Source: Clostridioides difficile (lineage in GTDB: Bacteria; Bacillota; Clostridia; Peptostreptococcales; Peptostreptococcaceae). Taken from it: 64,000 nucleotides of DNA. The position numbers were made by a program, and so were the translations under genes. The stretch is from positions 1 through 64,000 of the forward strand of contig JABBZI010000025.1 in NCBI GenBank assembly GCA_012955965.1. Direction: 5' to 3'. Shown here piece by piece: positions 52,513 to 62,563 of the stretch (the stretch's first letter is position 1; every line of letters starts with the position of its first letter). The notes under the pieces are model-generated. The model saw only the letters and a program-made list of their open reading frames with translations. It had not been told where the DNA came from and made no database searches.

Positions 52513-52805
52513 GAATGAAGATAATTTATAATATATAAATATTAAGTAGATATTAGAGTTAAGTTATATTTATGTAAAAAGTAACAAAAATCTGTAGAAA
52601 TTTATGACAAAATTTAGTACACTAACTATATGTTCTTATTTAAAATTTAAGGTTAGGATTGGGAATTACCTAGTAGAGTAAGCTTGATTAATAAAATAAT
52701 CATAAAATAAAAATATTAGTCATAAAGATTATAGAATAACTTACTTAAAATAAAGCCATAGAACTTACAAAAATTAAAAAAAGCATATAAGTATGGAGGG
52801 ATACA

Positions 52806-55800
52806 ATGGATGAATTATTTCATATAGGAATTGATGTAGGTTCTACAACGGTGAAGGTTGTGGTACTTAATAATAGTAATAGTATAGTTCATAAAGAATA
52901 TAGAAGGCATTATTCTGATGTGAAGAAATCAGTTAAAGAAGTACTAAAAGGTATATATGAAAAATTGGGAAACATAAATACTAAAATTGTAATAACTGGT
53001 TCAGGTGGGATTGGAATATCTAAAAAGCTAGGAGTAAAATTTGTTCAGGAAGTTATATCTAGTACAAAAGCAATAGAATATTTCCATCCTGAAACTGATG
53101 TTGTCATAGAACTTGGAGGAGAAGATGCAAAAATAACATATCTGAGTGGCGGAATAGACCAAAGAATGAATGGGATATGTGCAGGTGGCACAGGAGCATT
53201 TATAGACCAAATGGCATCACTTTTAAAAACAGATGCAAGTGGATTAAATGAACTAGCTAAAGAGTATAATGTTATATATCCAATAGCTTCAAGATGTGGT
53301 GTTTTTGCTAAAACAGATATTCAACCTCTTATAAATGATGGAGCTAAGCAGACAGATATAGCCATGAGTATTTTTAATGCAGTTGTTGTACAAACTGTAA
53401 GTGTTCTTTCTTGTGGAAGAAAAATAGAAGGCAATGTTGCATTTCTAGGTGGTCCATTGTACTTTTTATCTGAGCTTAGAGAAGCATTTAAAAGAGTATT
53501 AGATTTAAAAGATGAAAATATAATTTTTCCAGAAGATGCACAACTCTATATTGCTATTGGAGCAGGATTATTGTCAGTAGATGAAGATAGTATAAACTTA
53601 GAATCTCTAATAGAAAAGCTGGATAGTATAGAGAATATCGAAGATGGAGAAGTAAATTTATTAGAACCATTATTTAGAGATAAAAACGAATATGAAGAGT
53701 TTTCAAGAAGACATGAAAAAGAAAAAATAAATTATGTAGATATAAATTCAATCAAAGGTAATTGTTATTTAGGAATTGATGCAGGTTCCACTACTACTAA
53801 AGCAGCTCTTATTGATGAAGAAGGAAGACTAGTATATTCTTATTATAATAGTAATGAAGGAAATCCATTAAAAACGACTATTAAGGTTATAAATGAAATA
53901 TATGACGTATTGCCAAAAAATATTAAAATACTGAGCTCAACTGTAACTGGATATGGAGAAGGCCTTATTAAAAAAGCATTAAAAATTGATAATGGAGAAA
54001 TAGAAACTATAGCACATTATAAAGCCGCTAAATTTTTTAATAAAGACGTAGATTTTATACTTGATATTGGTGGTCAAGATATGAAGTGCCTAAAAATAAA
54101 AGATGGAGTAATTGACAATATAATATTAAATGAAGCTTGTTCTTCAGGTTGTGGATCATTTTTAGAGACATTTGCGACTTCTTTATCTATGACAATAGAA
54201 GAATTTGCACAGGAAGGGATTTATTCTCAAAGTCCTGTAGATTTAGGTTCAAGATGTACTGTGTTTATGAATTCTCGAGTAAAACAGTCTCAAAAAGAAG
54301 GTGCAAGCATTGGAGATATATCAGCAGGATTATCTTATTCTGTAATAAAAAATGCTTTATTTAAAGTAATAAAAATTAGAGATTTAAATGAAATTGGTAG
54401 CAATATTGTTGTACAAGGTGGAACATTTTATAATGATTTAGTGCTTAGAAGCTTTGAAAAATTAATTGAAAAAAATGTAATCAGACCTAATATTTCAGGA
54501 ATTATGGGTGCTTTTGGTTCAGCACTTATAGCAAAAGAAAAATATGAAAGTGGCTATCAAACATCTTTATTATCTAAAGAAGAATTGAATAATATAAAAC
54601 TAGAATCAAGTGTAACTAGATGTAAAGGATGCTCAAATCATTGTCTTCTTACTATAAATAAATTTTCTGACAATGAACTTTTTATTTCAGGAAATAGATG
54701 TGAGAAGGGTGAAGCTATCTATGGTGATAAAAAAATAGGACTAGAAAAGAAAAAACCAATAAATTTATTTAAGTACAAATATGATAGGATTTTTAGATAT
54801 AAACCACTAGAAAAAGAAGAAGCAAAGAATGGAGAGATTGGTATACCAAGAGTATTAAATATGTATGAAGATTATCCATTTTGGTTTACTTTTTTCAATA
54901 ATATAGGATTTAGGGTTGTGCTTTCAGATAGGTCATCAAAACGATTATATGAAACTGGTATAACTAGTATTGCTTCTGAAACAGTTTGCTATCCAGGAAA
55001 ATTAGTTCATGGACATATAGAAAACTTAATTGCAAAGGGAATAAAAAATATATTTTATCCAAGCGTAACAAATGAAAACAAAGAAGATTCAAGCGCTGAT
55101 AATTATTACAATTGTCCTGTGGTAATATCATATTCTGAAGTAATAAAAAACAATGTAGAAAATATAAGAAATAAGAACATAAACTACATAAATCCATTTA
55201 TAAGTCTAAATGATAAGGAAAAATTGAAAAAGAGACTTTATGAAGAATTATCAAAAAGTTTTTCAGATATAAAAATAACTAAAGACGAAATTAATAATGC
55301 AGTTGATAAAGCTACTGATGAACAAAATTCATTTAAAATGGAGATGCAGGCTGCAGGTGAAAGAGCACTTAAAGAAATAAAAGAAAGAAATATTAAGGGG
55401 ATTGTGTTATGTGGAAGACCATATCATATAGACCCAGAAATAAATCATGGTATGCCAGAACTTATAAACTCATTAGATATGGCGGTACTTACTGAAGATT
55501 CTATATGTCACTTAGCAAATATACAAAGACCTCTTAGAGTTGTAGACCAATGGGTATATCATTCAAGATTGTACAAAGCAGCAAGCTTTGTGAGAGATAA
55601 AAATTATTTGGAATTAGTACAACTTAACTCATTTGGATGTGGATTGGACGCAGTAACTACAGACCAAGTTCAAGAGATACTTAATGAAAAATCAAAGATA
55701 TATACTATCATAAAGATTGATGAAGGCAACAATCTAGGTGCTGCTAAAATAAGAATGAGGTCTTTAAAAGCAGCCATGTTTGAGAGAGAAAGCAAAAATA

Positions 55801-57059
55801 TAGATGTTAAAAATATAAAGGTAAATAGGATACAGTATGCTAAAAACAATCGAATAACGAACAAACATACTATATTAGCTCCACAAATGTCTCCAATACA
55901 TTTTCAATTTCTTGAGAAAGCTGTAAACTTAAGTGGTTATAATATAGAAGTTCTAAAAGATACAGATAGTAATGTAATTGAAGAGGGATTAAGATATGTA
56001 AATAATGATGCATGTTATCCAGCTATAATAGTCGTGGGTCAACTAATAACAGCATTAAAATCTGGTAAATATGATTTAAATAACACCTCTGTTACTATAA
56101 CTCAGACTGGTGGAGGTTGTAGAGCTACAAATTATATCGGATTCTTGAGAAAAGCTATGTATGATGCTGGATTTAAAGATGTACCTGTAATCGCACTTAG
56201 TGTAAATGGAATAGAAGACAGTGGAATAATGGATAATATATCACTAAAATTAATCAATAGACTTTTTATGGCAGTCGTATATGGTGACTTATTGATGAAG
56301 GTACTTTATAGAGTAAGACCATATGAAAAGGTCACTGGAAGTGCAAATGCTCTATATGAAAAATGGGTTGATATATGTAAAACTTCGCTTGTCAAAGCAA
56401 AAATTTCTATATTTACTAAAAATATAAAAGATATAGTAAAGGAATTTGATAATTTAGAGATACTAGATGTAAAAAAACCAAAAGTAGGTTTAGTAGGAGA
56501 GATTTTAGTAAAGTTCCATCCAATTGCAAATAATAATCTAGTAGATATATTGGAGCGAGAAGGTGCTGAAGCTGTTGTTCCAGACCTTACAAACTTCTTC
56601 TTAAGTTGTGCTTTTAATACTATTTATAAACATACTCATTTAGAGGGAAGTAGAAAGAGTCGAATTATAGGAGAAGCATTTATATACATAACTGGAATAT
56701 ACCAAAAAGTATATAAGAAGACACTTGATAAGAGTAAAAGATTTTATGCACCAGGTAACATAAAGACTGTTGCAAAAAACACAGAACCAGTAGTGTCATT
56801 AGGAAATCAAACTGGAGAAGGTTGGCTTTTAACAGGTGAGATGGTTGAGCTATTAAACGAAGGTGTAGAAAATATTATTTGTATGCAACCTTTTGGATGT
56901 TTACCTAATCATATAATTGGTAAAGGTTCTATAAAAGAATTAAAAAGATTATATAAAAATGCAAATATAATACCTATTGATTATGACCCTTCTGCAAGTG
57001 AGGTAAATCAGCTTAACAGGATAAAACTTATGCTTTCTAAAGCTTTTAAAAATATATAA
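52806..57059 (+). CDS. Giant fused acyl-CoA-dehydratase-activase-like protein
   Basis: 1417 residues. Two ASKHA activase modules in tandem: first about 1-265 (GIDVGSTTVKV, ELGGEDAKI, GICAGGTGAF), second about 320-590 (GIDAGSTTTKAA, DIGGQDMK, ACSSGCGSF), each with cluster-type cysteines. A DUF2229-like region (about 660-900) and a HgdB-like segment (about 970-1400; CRATNYIGFLRKA, QPFGCLPNHI) follow. Partner and activator thus lie in one chain. Family members of about 1430 residues are widespread in Clostridia without known substrate. Alone in its transcript; GGAGGG site. Confidence 0.88.
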   Translation: MDELFHIGIDVGSTTVKVVVLNNSNSIVHKEYRRHYSDVKKSVKEVLKGIYEKLGNINTKIVITGSGGIGISKKLGVKFVQEVISSTKAIEYFHPETDVVIELGGEDAKITYLSGGIDQRMNGICAGGTGAFIDQMASLLKTDASGLNELAKEYNVIYPIASRCGVFAKTDIQPLINDGAKQTDIAMSIFNAVVVQTVSVLSCGRKIEGNVAFLGGPLYFLSELREAFKRVLDLKDENIIFPEDAQLYIAIGAGLLSVDEDSINLESLIEKLDSIENIEDGEVNLLEPLFRDKNEYEEFSRRHEKEKINYVDINSIKGNCYLGIDAGSTTTKAALIDEEGRLVYSYYNSNEGNPLKTTIKVINEIYDVLPKNIKILSSTVTGYGEGLIKKALKIDNGEIETIAHYKAAKFFNKDVDFILDIGGQDMKCLKIKDGVIDNIILNEACSSGCGSFLETFATSLSMTIEEFAQEGIYSQSPVDLGSRCTVFMNSRVKQSQKEGASIGDISAGLSYSVIKNALFKVIKIRDLNEIGSNIVVQGGTFYNDLVLRSFEKLIEKNVIRPNISGIMGAFGSALIAKEKYESGYQTSLLSKEELNNIKLESSVTRCKGCSNHCLLTINKFSDNELFISGNRCEKGEAIYGDKKIGLEKKKPINLFKYKYDRIFRYKPLEKEEAKNGEIGIPRVLNMYEDYPFWFTFFNNIGFRVVLSDRSSKRLYETGITSIASETVCYPGKLVHGHIENLIAKGIKNIFYPSVTNENKEDSSADNYYNCPVVISYSEVIKNNVENIRNKNINYINPFISLNDKEKLKKRLYEELSKSFSDIKITKDEINNAVDKATDEQNSFKMEMQAAGERALKEIKERNIKGIVLCGRPYHIDPEINHGMPELINSLDMAVLTEDSICHLANIQRPLRVVDQWVYHSRLYKAASFVRDKNYLELVQLNSFGCGLDAVTTDQVQEILNEKSKIYTIIKIDEGNNLGAAKIRMRSLKAAMFERESKNIDVKNIKVNRIQYAKNNRITNKHTILAPQMSPIHFQFLEKAVNLSGYNIEVLKDTDSNVIEEGLRYVNNDACYPAIIVVGQLITALKSGKYDLNNTSVTITQTGGGCRATNYIGFLRKAMYDAGFKDVPVIALSVNGIEDSGIMDNISLKLINRLFMAVVYGDLLMKVLYRVRPYEKVTGSANALYEKWVDICKTSLVKAKISIFTKNIKDIVKEFDNLEILDVKKPKVGLVGEILVKFHPIANNNLVDILEREGAEAVVPDLTNFFLSCAFNTIYKHTHLEGSRKSRIIGEAFIYITGIYQKVYKKTLDKSKRFYAPGNIKTVAKNTEPVVSLGNQTGEGWLLTGEMVELLNEGVENIICMQPFGCLPNHIIGKGSIKELKRLYKNANIIPIDYDPSASEVNQLNRIKLMLSKAFKNI

Positions 57060-57125
57060 AATCGATATTTTTATATATTAAAGAGCCAATAAGCTTAAAA
57101 AAAATATTATATATTAAATAATTAT

Positions 57126-57167
57126 AAAAGAAGAGTTATCCTATTTTTTAGGGTAACTCTTTATTAG
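57126..57167 (+). terminator. Terminator of the fused activase gene
   Basis: AAGAGTTATCCTA pairs with TAGGGTAACTCTT around a T-rich loop, followed by T residues. Confidence 0.85.
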
Positions 57168-57209
57168 TTAAAAAATTATATGTATACTAGTGTAAAGGGG
57201 GGAAGTTAT

Positions 57210-57704
57210 ATGAATCTAGTATATGATGTTTATCAATCAAAAATAGGAAATTTATACATATTAAGTGAAGATGGTTTTATAGTCAGTGTAGATATAGGAG
57301 ACGAAAAATTTAATAAATTAAAAGATGAATATATCAAAAAAGGAATTGACATAAAAAGAAGCCAAGAAGATTTAAAAGAAGCTATAAATCAAATAGATGA
57401 CTACTTTAAAGGAAAAAGAAAAGTATTTGATTTGGATATTCGAATTGAAGGAACTGAGTTTCAAAAATCAGTTTATAGGGAAATGCTAAAAATACCATAT
57501 GGAGAAACATTATATTATTCAGATATAGCACAAAATATAAATAATCCGAAATCAGTAAGAGCAATAGGACAGGCAAGTAAGAGCAATAAAATTCCAATAA
57601 TAATACCTTGTCATAGAGTAGTTGGCAAAAATAATATTGGCGGATATATGGGAAATCATTCTGATTTGAAAGAAATACTATTAAATTTAGAAAAAAGTGT
57701 ATAA
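57210..57704 (+). CDS. ogt: Methylated-DNA-protein-cysteine methyltransferase
   Basis: 164 residues. Active-site motif IPCHRVVG near residue 132 and the HTH block RAIGQASKSNKIP, preceded by VYREMLKIPYGETLYYSDIA. Direct reversal of O6-alkylguanine in DNA by transfer to the cysteine. The frame opens at 57180, but AAAGGGGGG places the start at ATG 57210. Confidence 0.93.
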   Translation: MNLVYDVYQSKIGNLYILSEDGFIVSVDIGDEKFNKLKDEYIKKGIDIKRSQEDLKEAINQIDDYFKGKRKVFDLDIRIEGTEFQKSVYREMLKIPYGETLYYSDIAQNINNPKSVRAIGQASKSNKIPIIIPCHRVVGKNNIGGYMGNHSDLKEILLNLEKSV

Positions 57705-57819
57705 TCTAGAAAAAAATGTTTTTATTGTTAAAATTTGATATAATAATTGTAAAAACAAATATTTTTTTACAAAAATAGAAGAAAAATATTTTAACTTATA
57801 AAGATAAGGGGGAATTTTA

Positions 57820-58197
57820 ATGTGTAATAAAGTTATAGCATCAAAATATCATGAAAAAGGATTTAATTGTGCTGAATCAGTTATAAAAGCATATAATGAG
57901 GAATTTAATACAGATATACCAGTTTGTTTAGGTAGTGGATTAGGTTCAGGTTGTGGAGTTGCTAGCTTATGTGGAGCAGTAAATGCCTCAAATATAATAA
58001 TTGGATATGTAAAGGGTAGAAATCATGAAGATGAAAGTACTAAAGCTAAAGTGTATGCTAAAGATTTGACTACAACAGTAAGAAAAGAGTATGGTTCAGA
58101 ACTGTGTATAGACTTAAAAAAGGACTTAGTTGCATGTAGAGAAATAATGGATTTTGCATATGATAATCTAAAGGAAACTTTAAAAAAAGAATTATAA
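57820..58197 (+). CDS. C_GCAxxG_C_C family redox-type protein
   Basis: 125 residues. Conserved cysteines in the order of the family: FNCAESV, GSGLGSGCGVASLCGAVNA and a late ACREI. A putative redox-active small protein, possibly cluster-binding, of unknown role. AAGGGGGAAT site before ATG and a terminator hairpin after the stop make it a single-gene unit. Confidence 0.88.
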   Translation: MCNKVIASKYHEKGFNCAESVIKAYNEEFNTDIPVCLGSGLGSGCGVASLCGAVNASNIIIGYVKGRNHEDESTKAKVYAKDLTTTVRKEYGSELCIDLKKDLVACREIMDFAYDNLKETLKKEL

Positions 58198-58201
58198 GAA
58201 A

Positions 58202-58244
58202 GATAAGCTATCAAGTATAAATTATTTGATAGCTTATTTTTATG
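58202..58244 (+). terminator. Terminator after the C_GCAxxG gene
   Basis: ATAAGCTATCAA pairs with TTGATAGCTTAT around a 13-nt loop, followed by a T-rich tract. Confidence 0.85.
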
Positions 58245-58413
58245 ACATATAATCAATAAGTGTATAACATTTATGATTATTGTTTGGAAATAAATATTAA
58301 GTGATTTTAGAATAATTTTAGATTTGTATTTAGTATAGAGGTTTATTTACATATATTTTGGGATATATTATACTTTGTTTAAGTACATGTTTGTCATGAG
58401 GGAGATGGAAAGA

Positions 58414-58857
58414 TTGGAAGACATAAATTTACTTATTAATAAGTTATATTCAAAAAATCATAATGAAGCATATAGAATTTTTTTGTTTTTAGAAAATGAA
58501 AGTATGAAATCAAATATTACATATTGTTTTTTTGATTCATTTTTAGATATGCTAAATAATGAAAGTTCATATATTAGGGGAAGAGGATTGTTATTAATAG
58601 CTGCAAATGCTCAATGGGATACTGAGAATAAAATTGAAATAAATATAGATTGTATTTTAAGTCATATTGTAGATAAAAAACCGTCTGTATCAAGAATGTT
58701 TATTAAATCATTACCTAATATTACAAAGTATAAAAAAAATCTCATCCATCTTATACAAATGGAATTAAGTAATGCAGACACAAGTATTTATAATAATAAT
58801 ATGAAACCATTAGTGGAAAAGGATATAAGTGAAGTCTTATCTAAACTTGAAAATTGA
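58414..58857 (+). CDS. Helical-repeat (HEAT-like) protein of unknown function
   Basis: About 147 residues, all-helical. SSYIRGRGLLLIAANAQWD and KPSVSRMFIKSLPNITKYK look like HEAT-type helix pairs; such proteins are sometimes annotated as SufBD-like, without functional basis. The frame is open from 58375, but GAGGGAG (58398-58404) is correctly spaced for TTG 58414; an earlier TTG or ATG remains possible. Acts alone as far as the context shows. Confidence 0.6.
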   Translation: MEDINLLINKLYSKNHNEAYRIFLFLENESMKSNITYCFFDSFLDMLNNESSYIRGRGLLLIAANAQWDTENKIEINIDCILSHIVDKKPSVSRMFIKSLPNITKYKKNLIHLIQMELSNADTSIYNNNMKPLVEKDISEVLSKLEN

Positions 58858-58923
58858 TAGAAGCAAAAATCTTTTAATATAATGGTGAAGTTATATACAT
58901 CAAAATAGAATATTTGCAGTTTG

Positions 58924-58967
58924 ATGGCAGTTTTGAAATAATAAATTAAAGCTGCCTTTTTTATTCA
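58924..58967 (+). terminator. Terminator after the helical-repeat gene
   Basis: GGCAGTTTT pairs with AAAGCTGCC, followed by six T residues. The remaining 330 bp up to 59298 are AT-rich with no recognised feature. Confidence 0.8.
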
Positions 58968-59297
58968 AAAAACTGTTTAGAAAAAGGTAAAGGTATTAGC
59001 TTTTTTAGTAAATATATAATATGAAATTATAAAACTATGCTATAATTACAAGGAAGGATGTAATAAGCTGTAGAAATTACAAGTAAGTAATATAAGCTTT
59101 TAAATAATTAAGTTTAAATAAAATACATAAAGTATTAAATAAACGATGATACTAGAATGATGATATTTTTGTAGAAAATTATTAAAGTACATAAGTAATA
59201 AAATAATATGCTAAATTATATAATAGATTGAGTTTTACTAAATAAAAAAGAACTACAATCCCTATGTTATTATACAAAAGCAAAGGTGGGAATAAAA

Positions 59298-60605
59298 ATG
59301 AAAGAAATTGATGATGCTATAACATCAGAGTATTTAAGCTATGGTATCAATGAAGATATTAGTATCTATGAAGGTCGGTTTTGCATATATTTAGATAAAA
59401 AATATAGATGTAATGGAAAAATTTATTATAAAATGACACCTCCAATATCTATAAGCTTTAAGGCGGATATAGGTTGCATTGAAGAAATAGATAATGAAGA
59501 TGATAATTTAGCTTTAGATTATGATAATGCTATTCTTGAAGTTCATGGTTATAAAATTATTTCTATAACAATAAACACTCTAAGTGAAGTTAATGTGGAA
59601 GGATATATCAATGATGACTGTATAAAATCTAAAAATTCTTATGTTGAGCATGTAGATTTTAATATAATAAACTTAGATAAAATACCTGGAAAACTCATTA
59701 AATATAATGATAAAGTATATGCAGGTAGAATTGAATTTGATATAAATGATTATATTGTGACTATAGATAAAAGATACGATTATAGAAAAGAACTTAAGTC
59801 AGATTTAAGGTCTAAGTCTGGAGCCATAATAACTCATATAGGTAGAGTTAGAAGAAAAGATGGTAGAATTTTTAGAACAAATAATACAATAAATCTTTTA
59901 GATAGAATATCAACAGCTTTGAGTTTTATGTGTGGAAGATATGTTGGATTTTGTTTGGCTAAAGGATATAGAAGTGGAAATGAAGTCTATAGAATATGGA
60001 ATGAAAATCAGATATCTCCATTTAGATATGTACCAACATGGTCAGATACACTTTCAAATTATCATAATATGGAGAAATATATAAGTCTTATGTGTAAAAA
60101 ATTAGAAGATTTTTATTATGGTTCTGCCATAAAAAGTGTTATTGACTGGTATATAGAATCTCTTGGAAGTGTTACTATGGAAAATAATATAATATCTGTA
60201 CAAATTGCACTTGAAACTCTGTCATATGTAATTTTAGTAGAGCAAAATAAAATACTTACAGATGAAGCTTTTGATTGTAACTTAGCATCCAAAAATATAA
60301 GATTATTACTTGATATTTGTAAGATACCATATGGAAAACATGAATTAGATATATTTGATAATACAATAAAAAATAAGTTTGATGATGGTGTAGATTTAGT
60401 AATTTATTTAAGGAATAGTATAGTTCATCCAAGCAGAAGAACTCATAGAGCTGTGTTAGAAGTTGAAGATATTTGGAACATAATCTCAATAGGAACAAGA
60501 TATATTGAGCTTGTTTTACTTTTCATTTTGGGATATAGAGGGGAGTATTCCAATAGATTGGTAGAAAGATGTTATGGTGAAGTAGAAGTTGTTCCTTGGA
60601 ATTAG
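59298..60605 (+). CDS. Unknown protein with C-terminal HEPN-like RNase motif
   Basis: 435 residues. The N-terminal half is beta-rich and unlike anything I know. From about 225 it becomes helical, ending in a segment with YLRNSIVHPSRRTHRA: R372-N-S-I-V-H377 fits the HEPN R-x4-H catalytic signature, with a helical context typical of ApeA-like and other HEPN proteins. Such proteins are often RNases in anti-phage or toxin systems, but the gene stands alone. AAGGTGGG site; GTG 59286 also opens the frame. No partner toxin-antitoxin gene adjoins it. Confidence 0.65.
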   Translation: MKEIDDAITSEYLSYGINEDISIYEGRFCIYLDKKYRCNGKIYYKMTPPISISFKADIGCIEEIDNEDDNLALDYDNAILEVHGYKIISITINTLSEVNVEGYINDDCIKSKNSYVEHVDFNIINLDKIPGKLIKYNDKVYAGRIEFDINDYIVTIDKRYDYRKELKSDLRSKSGAIITHIGRVRRKDGRIFRTNNTINLLDRISTALSFMCGRYVGFCLAKGYRSGNEVYRIWNENQISPFRYVPTWSDTLSNYHNMEKYISLMCKKLEDFYYGSAIKSVIDWYIESLGSVTMENNIISVQIALETLSYVILVEQNKILTDEAFDCNLASKNIRLLLDICKIPYGKHELDIFDNTIKNKFDDGVDLVIYLRNSIVHPSRRTHRAVLEVEDIWNIISIGTRYIELVLLFILGYRGEYSNRLVERCYGEVEVVPWN

Positions 60606-60699
60606 ATTTTTATATATATTTTAAAATATATATTGACAGATATTGCCTTATGCTATAAAATCAATATCATAATAACAATTCAAAACAACATTAAATGCT

Positions 60700-60982
60700 A
60701 AGAAAAGAAATAGTAGAAGTAGTTAATCTTAAACAGAGAGTTTCCGATTGGTGAGAGGAGCAATAGATTTTACTTTGAACACATCTTTGAGCAGAACTCT
60801 GAAAGAGTAAAGATACTTTATTAGGAGCTTTCCGGAATCCTTGCACCCGTTATAGTGCTAGAGTATAATTGTTTTATTGTACTTAAAGAGGTTAGTGTCG
60901 TGAGGCATTAATGAACAGAGGTGGAACCACGAGAGTCAACTCCCGTCCTCTAGCATAAGCTAGAGACGGGAGTTTTTTTAAT
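60700..60982 (+). promoter_or_regulatory. T-box riboswitch, specifier CAC (His), ahead of an amino-acid transporter
   Basis: Stem I contains the ACAGAGAG block and, in the 3' strand, TTTGAACACATCTTTGAG; alignment by length to the glyQS pattern (codon followed by 11 bases to GAGCA) makes the specifier CAC at 60780-60782, histidine. The T-box sequence AGGTGGAACCACG (about 60919-60931) and an intrinsic terminator (AACTCCCGTC...CTAGAG-CGGGAGTT, T run) follow. Uncharged tRNA would permit readthrough into the transporter genes. The T-box bulge reads TGGA, which fits a U73 discriminator rather than the C73 of tRNA-His. Confidence 0.85.
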
Positions 60983-61079
60983 ATAATTTTTTAAGCGCGC
61001 AGAGAATTATATTGCAACAGATATACTTTTTAAAAAATAATCAAAATATTTAAAAATTTAAAAGATGAGGGAGAATATT

Positions 61080-61883
61080 ATGAAAAATATATTAAAAAAA
61101 TTAGGAATATTTACAATTATGTTAGGTTTAGTAAGTGGAATGGCAGGTTGTTCAAAATCAAATGATGAAAAGGGAAAAGATGCTTCAAAAGAAGCAAAAA
61201 AAGAAGTAATCGTAGGGTTTGATAATACATTTGTTCCAATGGGATTTTTAGATGAAAAAGGAGATACTGTAGGATTTGATGTAGAGTTAGCTAAAGAAAC
61301 ATTTAAGAGACTTGGAATGGAAGTTAAGTTCCAACCAATAGATTGGTCAATGAAAGAAACTGAGTTAAATGACTCAAAAACTGTAGATGTATTATGGAAT
61401 GGGTACTCTATAACAGATGAAAGGAAGAAAATAGTATCATATACAGACCCATATTTACAAAATAAACAGATAATAGTTACTTTAAGTGATTCAAAAGTAA
61501 ATTCAAAAGCAGATTTAAAAGATAAAGAAGTTGGAACACAACAAGGTTCAACAGCACTTGATGCAGTGGAAAAGGATAAAGATTTTATGAATAGCTTAAA
61601 AGGTGGAGCACCAGTTCTTTATGATACTTATGATAAAGCACTTAGAGATTTAGAGATAGGTAGAACTAGTGCAGTTGTTGGTGACGAAGTTTTAATTAGA
61701 TACTATATGGGTCAAAAAGGTGAAGATAAATACAAAGTGTTAAAAGAAGATTTTGGATTAGAAGATTATGTTGTAGCAACTTCTAAAGAAAATCCAGAAC
61801 TTTGTAAGAAAATAAATGAAACATTAAAAGAAATGAAAAAAGATGGAGCTTTTGACAAAATTTATGATAAGTGGTTTAAGTAA
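61080..61883 (+). CDS. Polar amino-acid ABC transporter substrate-binding lipoprotein
   Basis: 267 residues. Lipobox MAGCSK (Cys near residue 23) then a family-3 periplasmic-binding fold: VIVGFDNTFVPMGF, VGFDVELAKETFKRLGM, IVSYTDPYLQNKQIIV and VVGDEVLIRYYM. Binds an amino acid outside the cell. Specificity is suggested as histidine only by the T-box. The frame opens at 61065, but GAGGGAG sets the start at ATG 61080. Confidence 0.92.
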   Translation: MKNILKKLGIFTIMLGLVSGMAGCSKSNDEKGKDASKEAKKEVIVGFDNTFVPMGFLDEKGDTVGFDVELAKETFKRLGMEVKFQPIDWSMKETELNDSKTVDVLWNGYSITDERKKIVSYTDPYLQNKQIIVTLSDSKVNSKADLKDKEVGTQQGSTALDAVEKDKDFMNSLKGGAPVLYDTYDKALRDLEIGRTSAVVGDEVLIRYYMGQKGEDKYKVLKEDFGLEDYVVATSKENPELCKKINETLKEMKKDGAFDKIYDKWFK

Positions 61884-61920
61884 AAGATAGATTAGCTGTT
61901 AAGAAGGGGGCACTAGAGGC

Positions 61921-62532
61921 ATGTTACAAGGTTTAGAGATAGTTATAGCAATGTTTTGTATAACATTGATAGTATCAATTCCATTGGGGATTGCAGTTGC
62001 ATTTTTAAGATTATCAAAAAATAAATTAATAAGTGGTATTACACAATGTTATATATTAATAATGAGAGGGACACCTTTACTTTTACAGATGATAGTCATA
62101 TTTTATGGCTTACCTCTTTTAGGAATTGTATTTGACAGATTTACAGCTGGAATAGTAGCTTTCTTCTTAAATTATGCAGCATATTTTGCAGAAATATTTA
62201 GAGGTGGAATACAGTCAATCGATAGAGGACAATATGAAGCTTCAAAAGTACTAGGATTTGATAAATTTACAATGTATAAGAGAATAATCTTTCCACAGGT
62301 TTTTAAAAGAATACTAGCACCTATTTCAAATGAAGTAATCACATTAGTAAAAGATACATCTTTAGTATATATATTAGGATTAAATGATATTTTAAGAATA
62401 TCTCAAATAGCAATGAACAGAGAAGCAAGCTTATTACCACTATTTGAGGCAGGGGCAATATATCTTATATTTGTAGCTATACTTACTAAGGTATTTGAAT
62501 TACTTGAAAAAAAATATTCTTATTATATATAA
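61921..62532 (+). CDS. Polar amino-acid ABC transporter permease
   Basis: 203 residues, HisM/GlnP family, five membrane helices expected. RGTPLLLQMIVIFYGLPLL and the EAA-type loop EIFRGGIQSIDRGQYEASKVLGFDKF are diagnostic. GAAGGGGGC site before ATG. Forms the membrane part of the importer whose receptor gene is 37 bp upstream and ATPase gene 31 bp downstream. Confidence 0.92.
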   Translation: MLQGLEIVIAMFCITLIVSIPLGIAVAFLRLSKNKLISGITQCYILIMRGTPLLLQMIVIFYGLPLLGIVFDRFTAGIVAFFLNYAAYFAEIFRGGIQSIDRGQYEASKVLGFDKFTMYKRIIFPQVFKRILAPISNEVITLVKDTSLVYILGLNDILRISQIAMNREASLLPLFEAGAIYLIFVAILTKVFELLEKKYSYYI

Positions 62533-62563
62533 AGTTACAATATTCTAGGAGGAGGTTTTTTAC

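Noticed and set aside
60700-60982. Glycine T-box
   Set aside because: The bulge TGGA would suit tRNA-Gly, but the specifier position reads CAC, not GGN.
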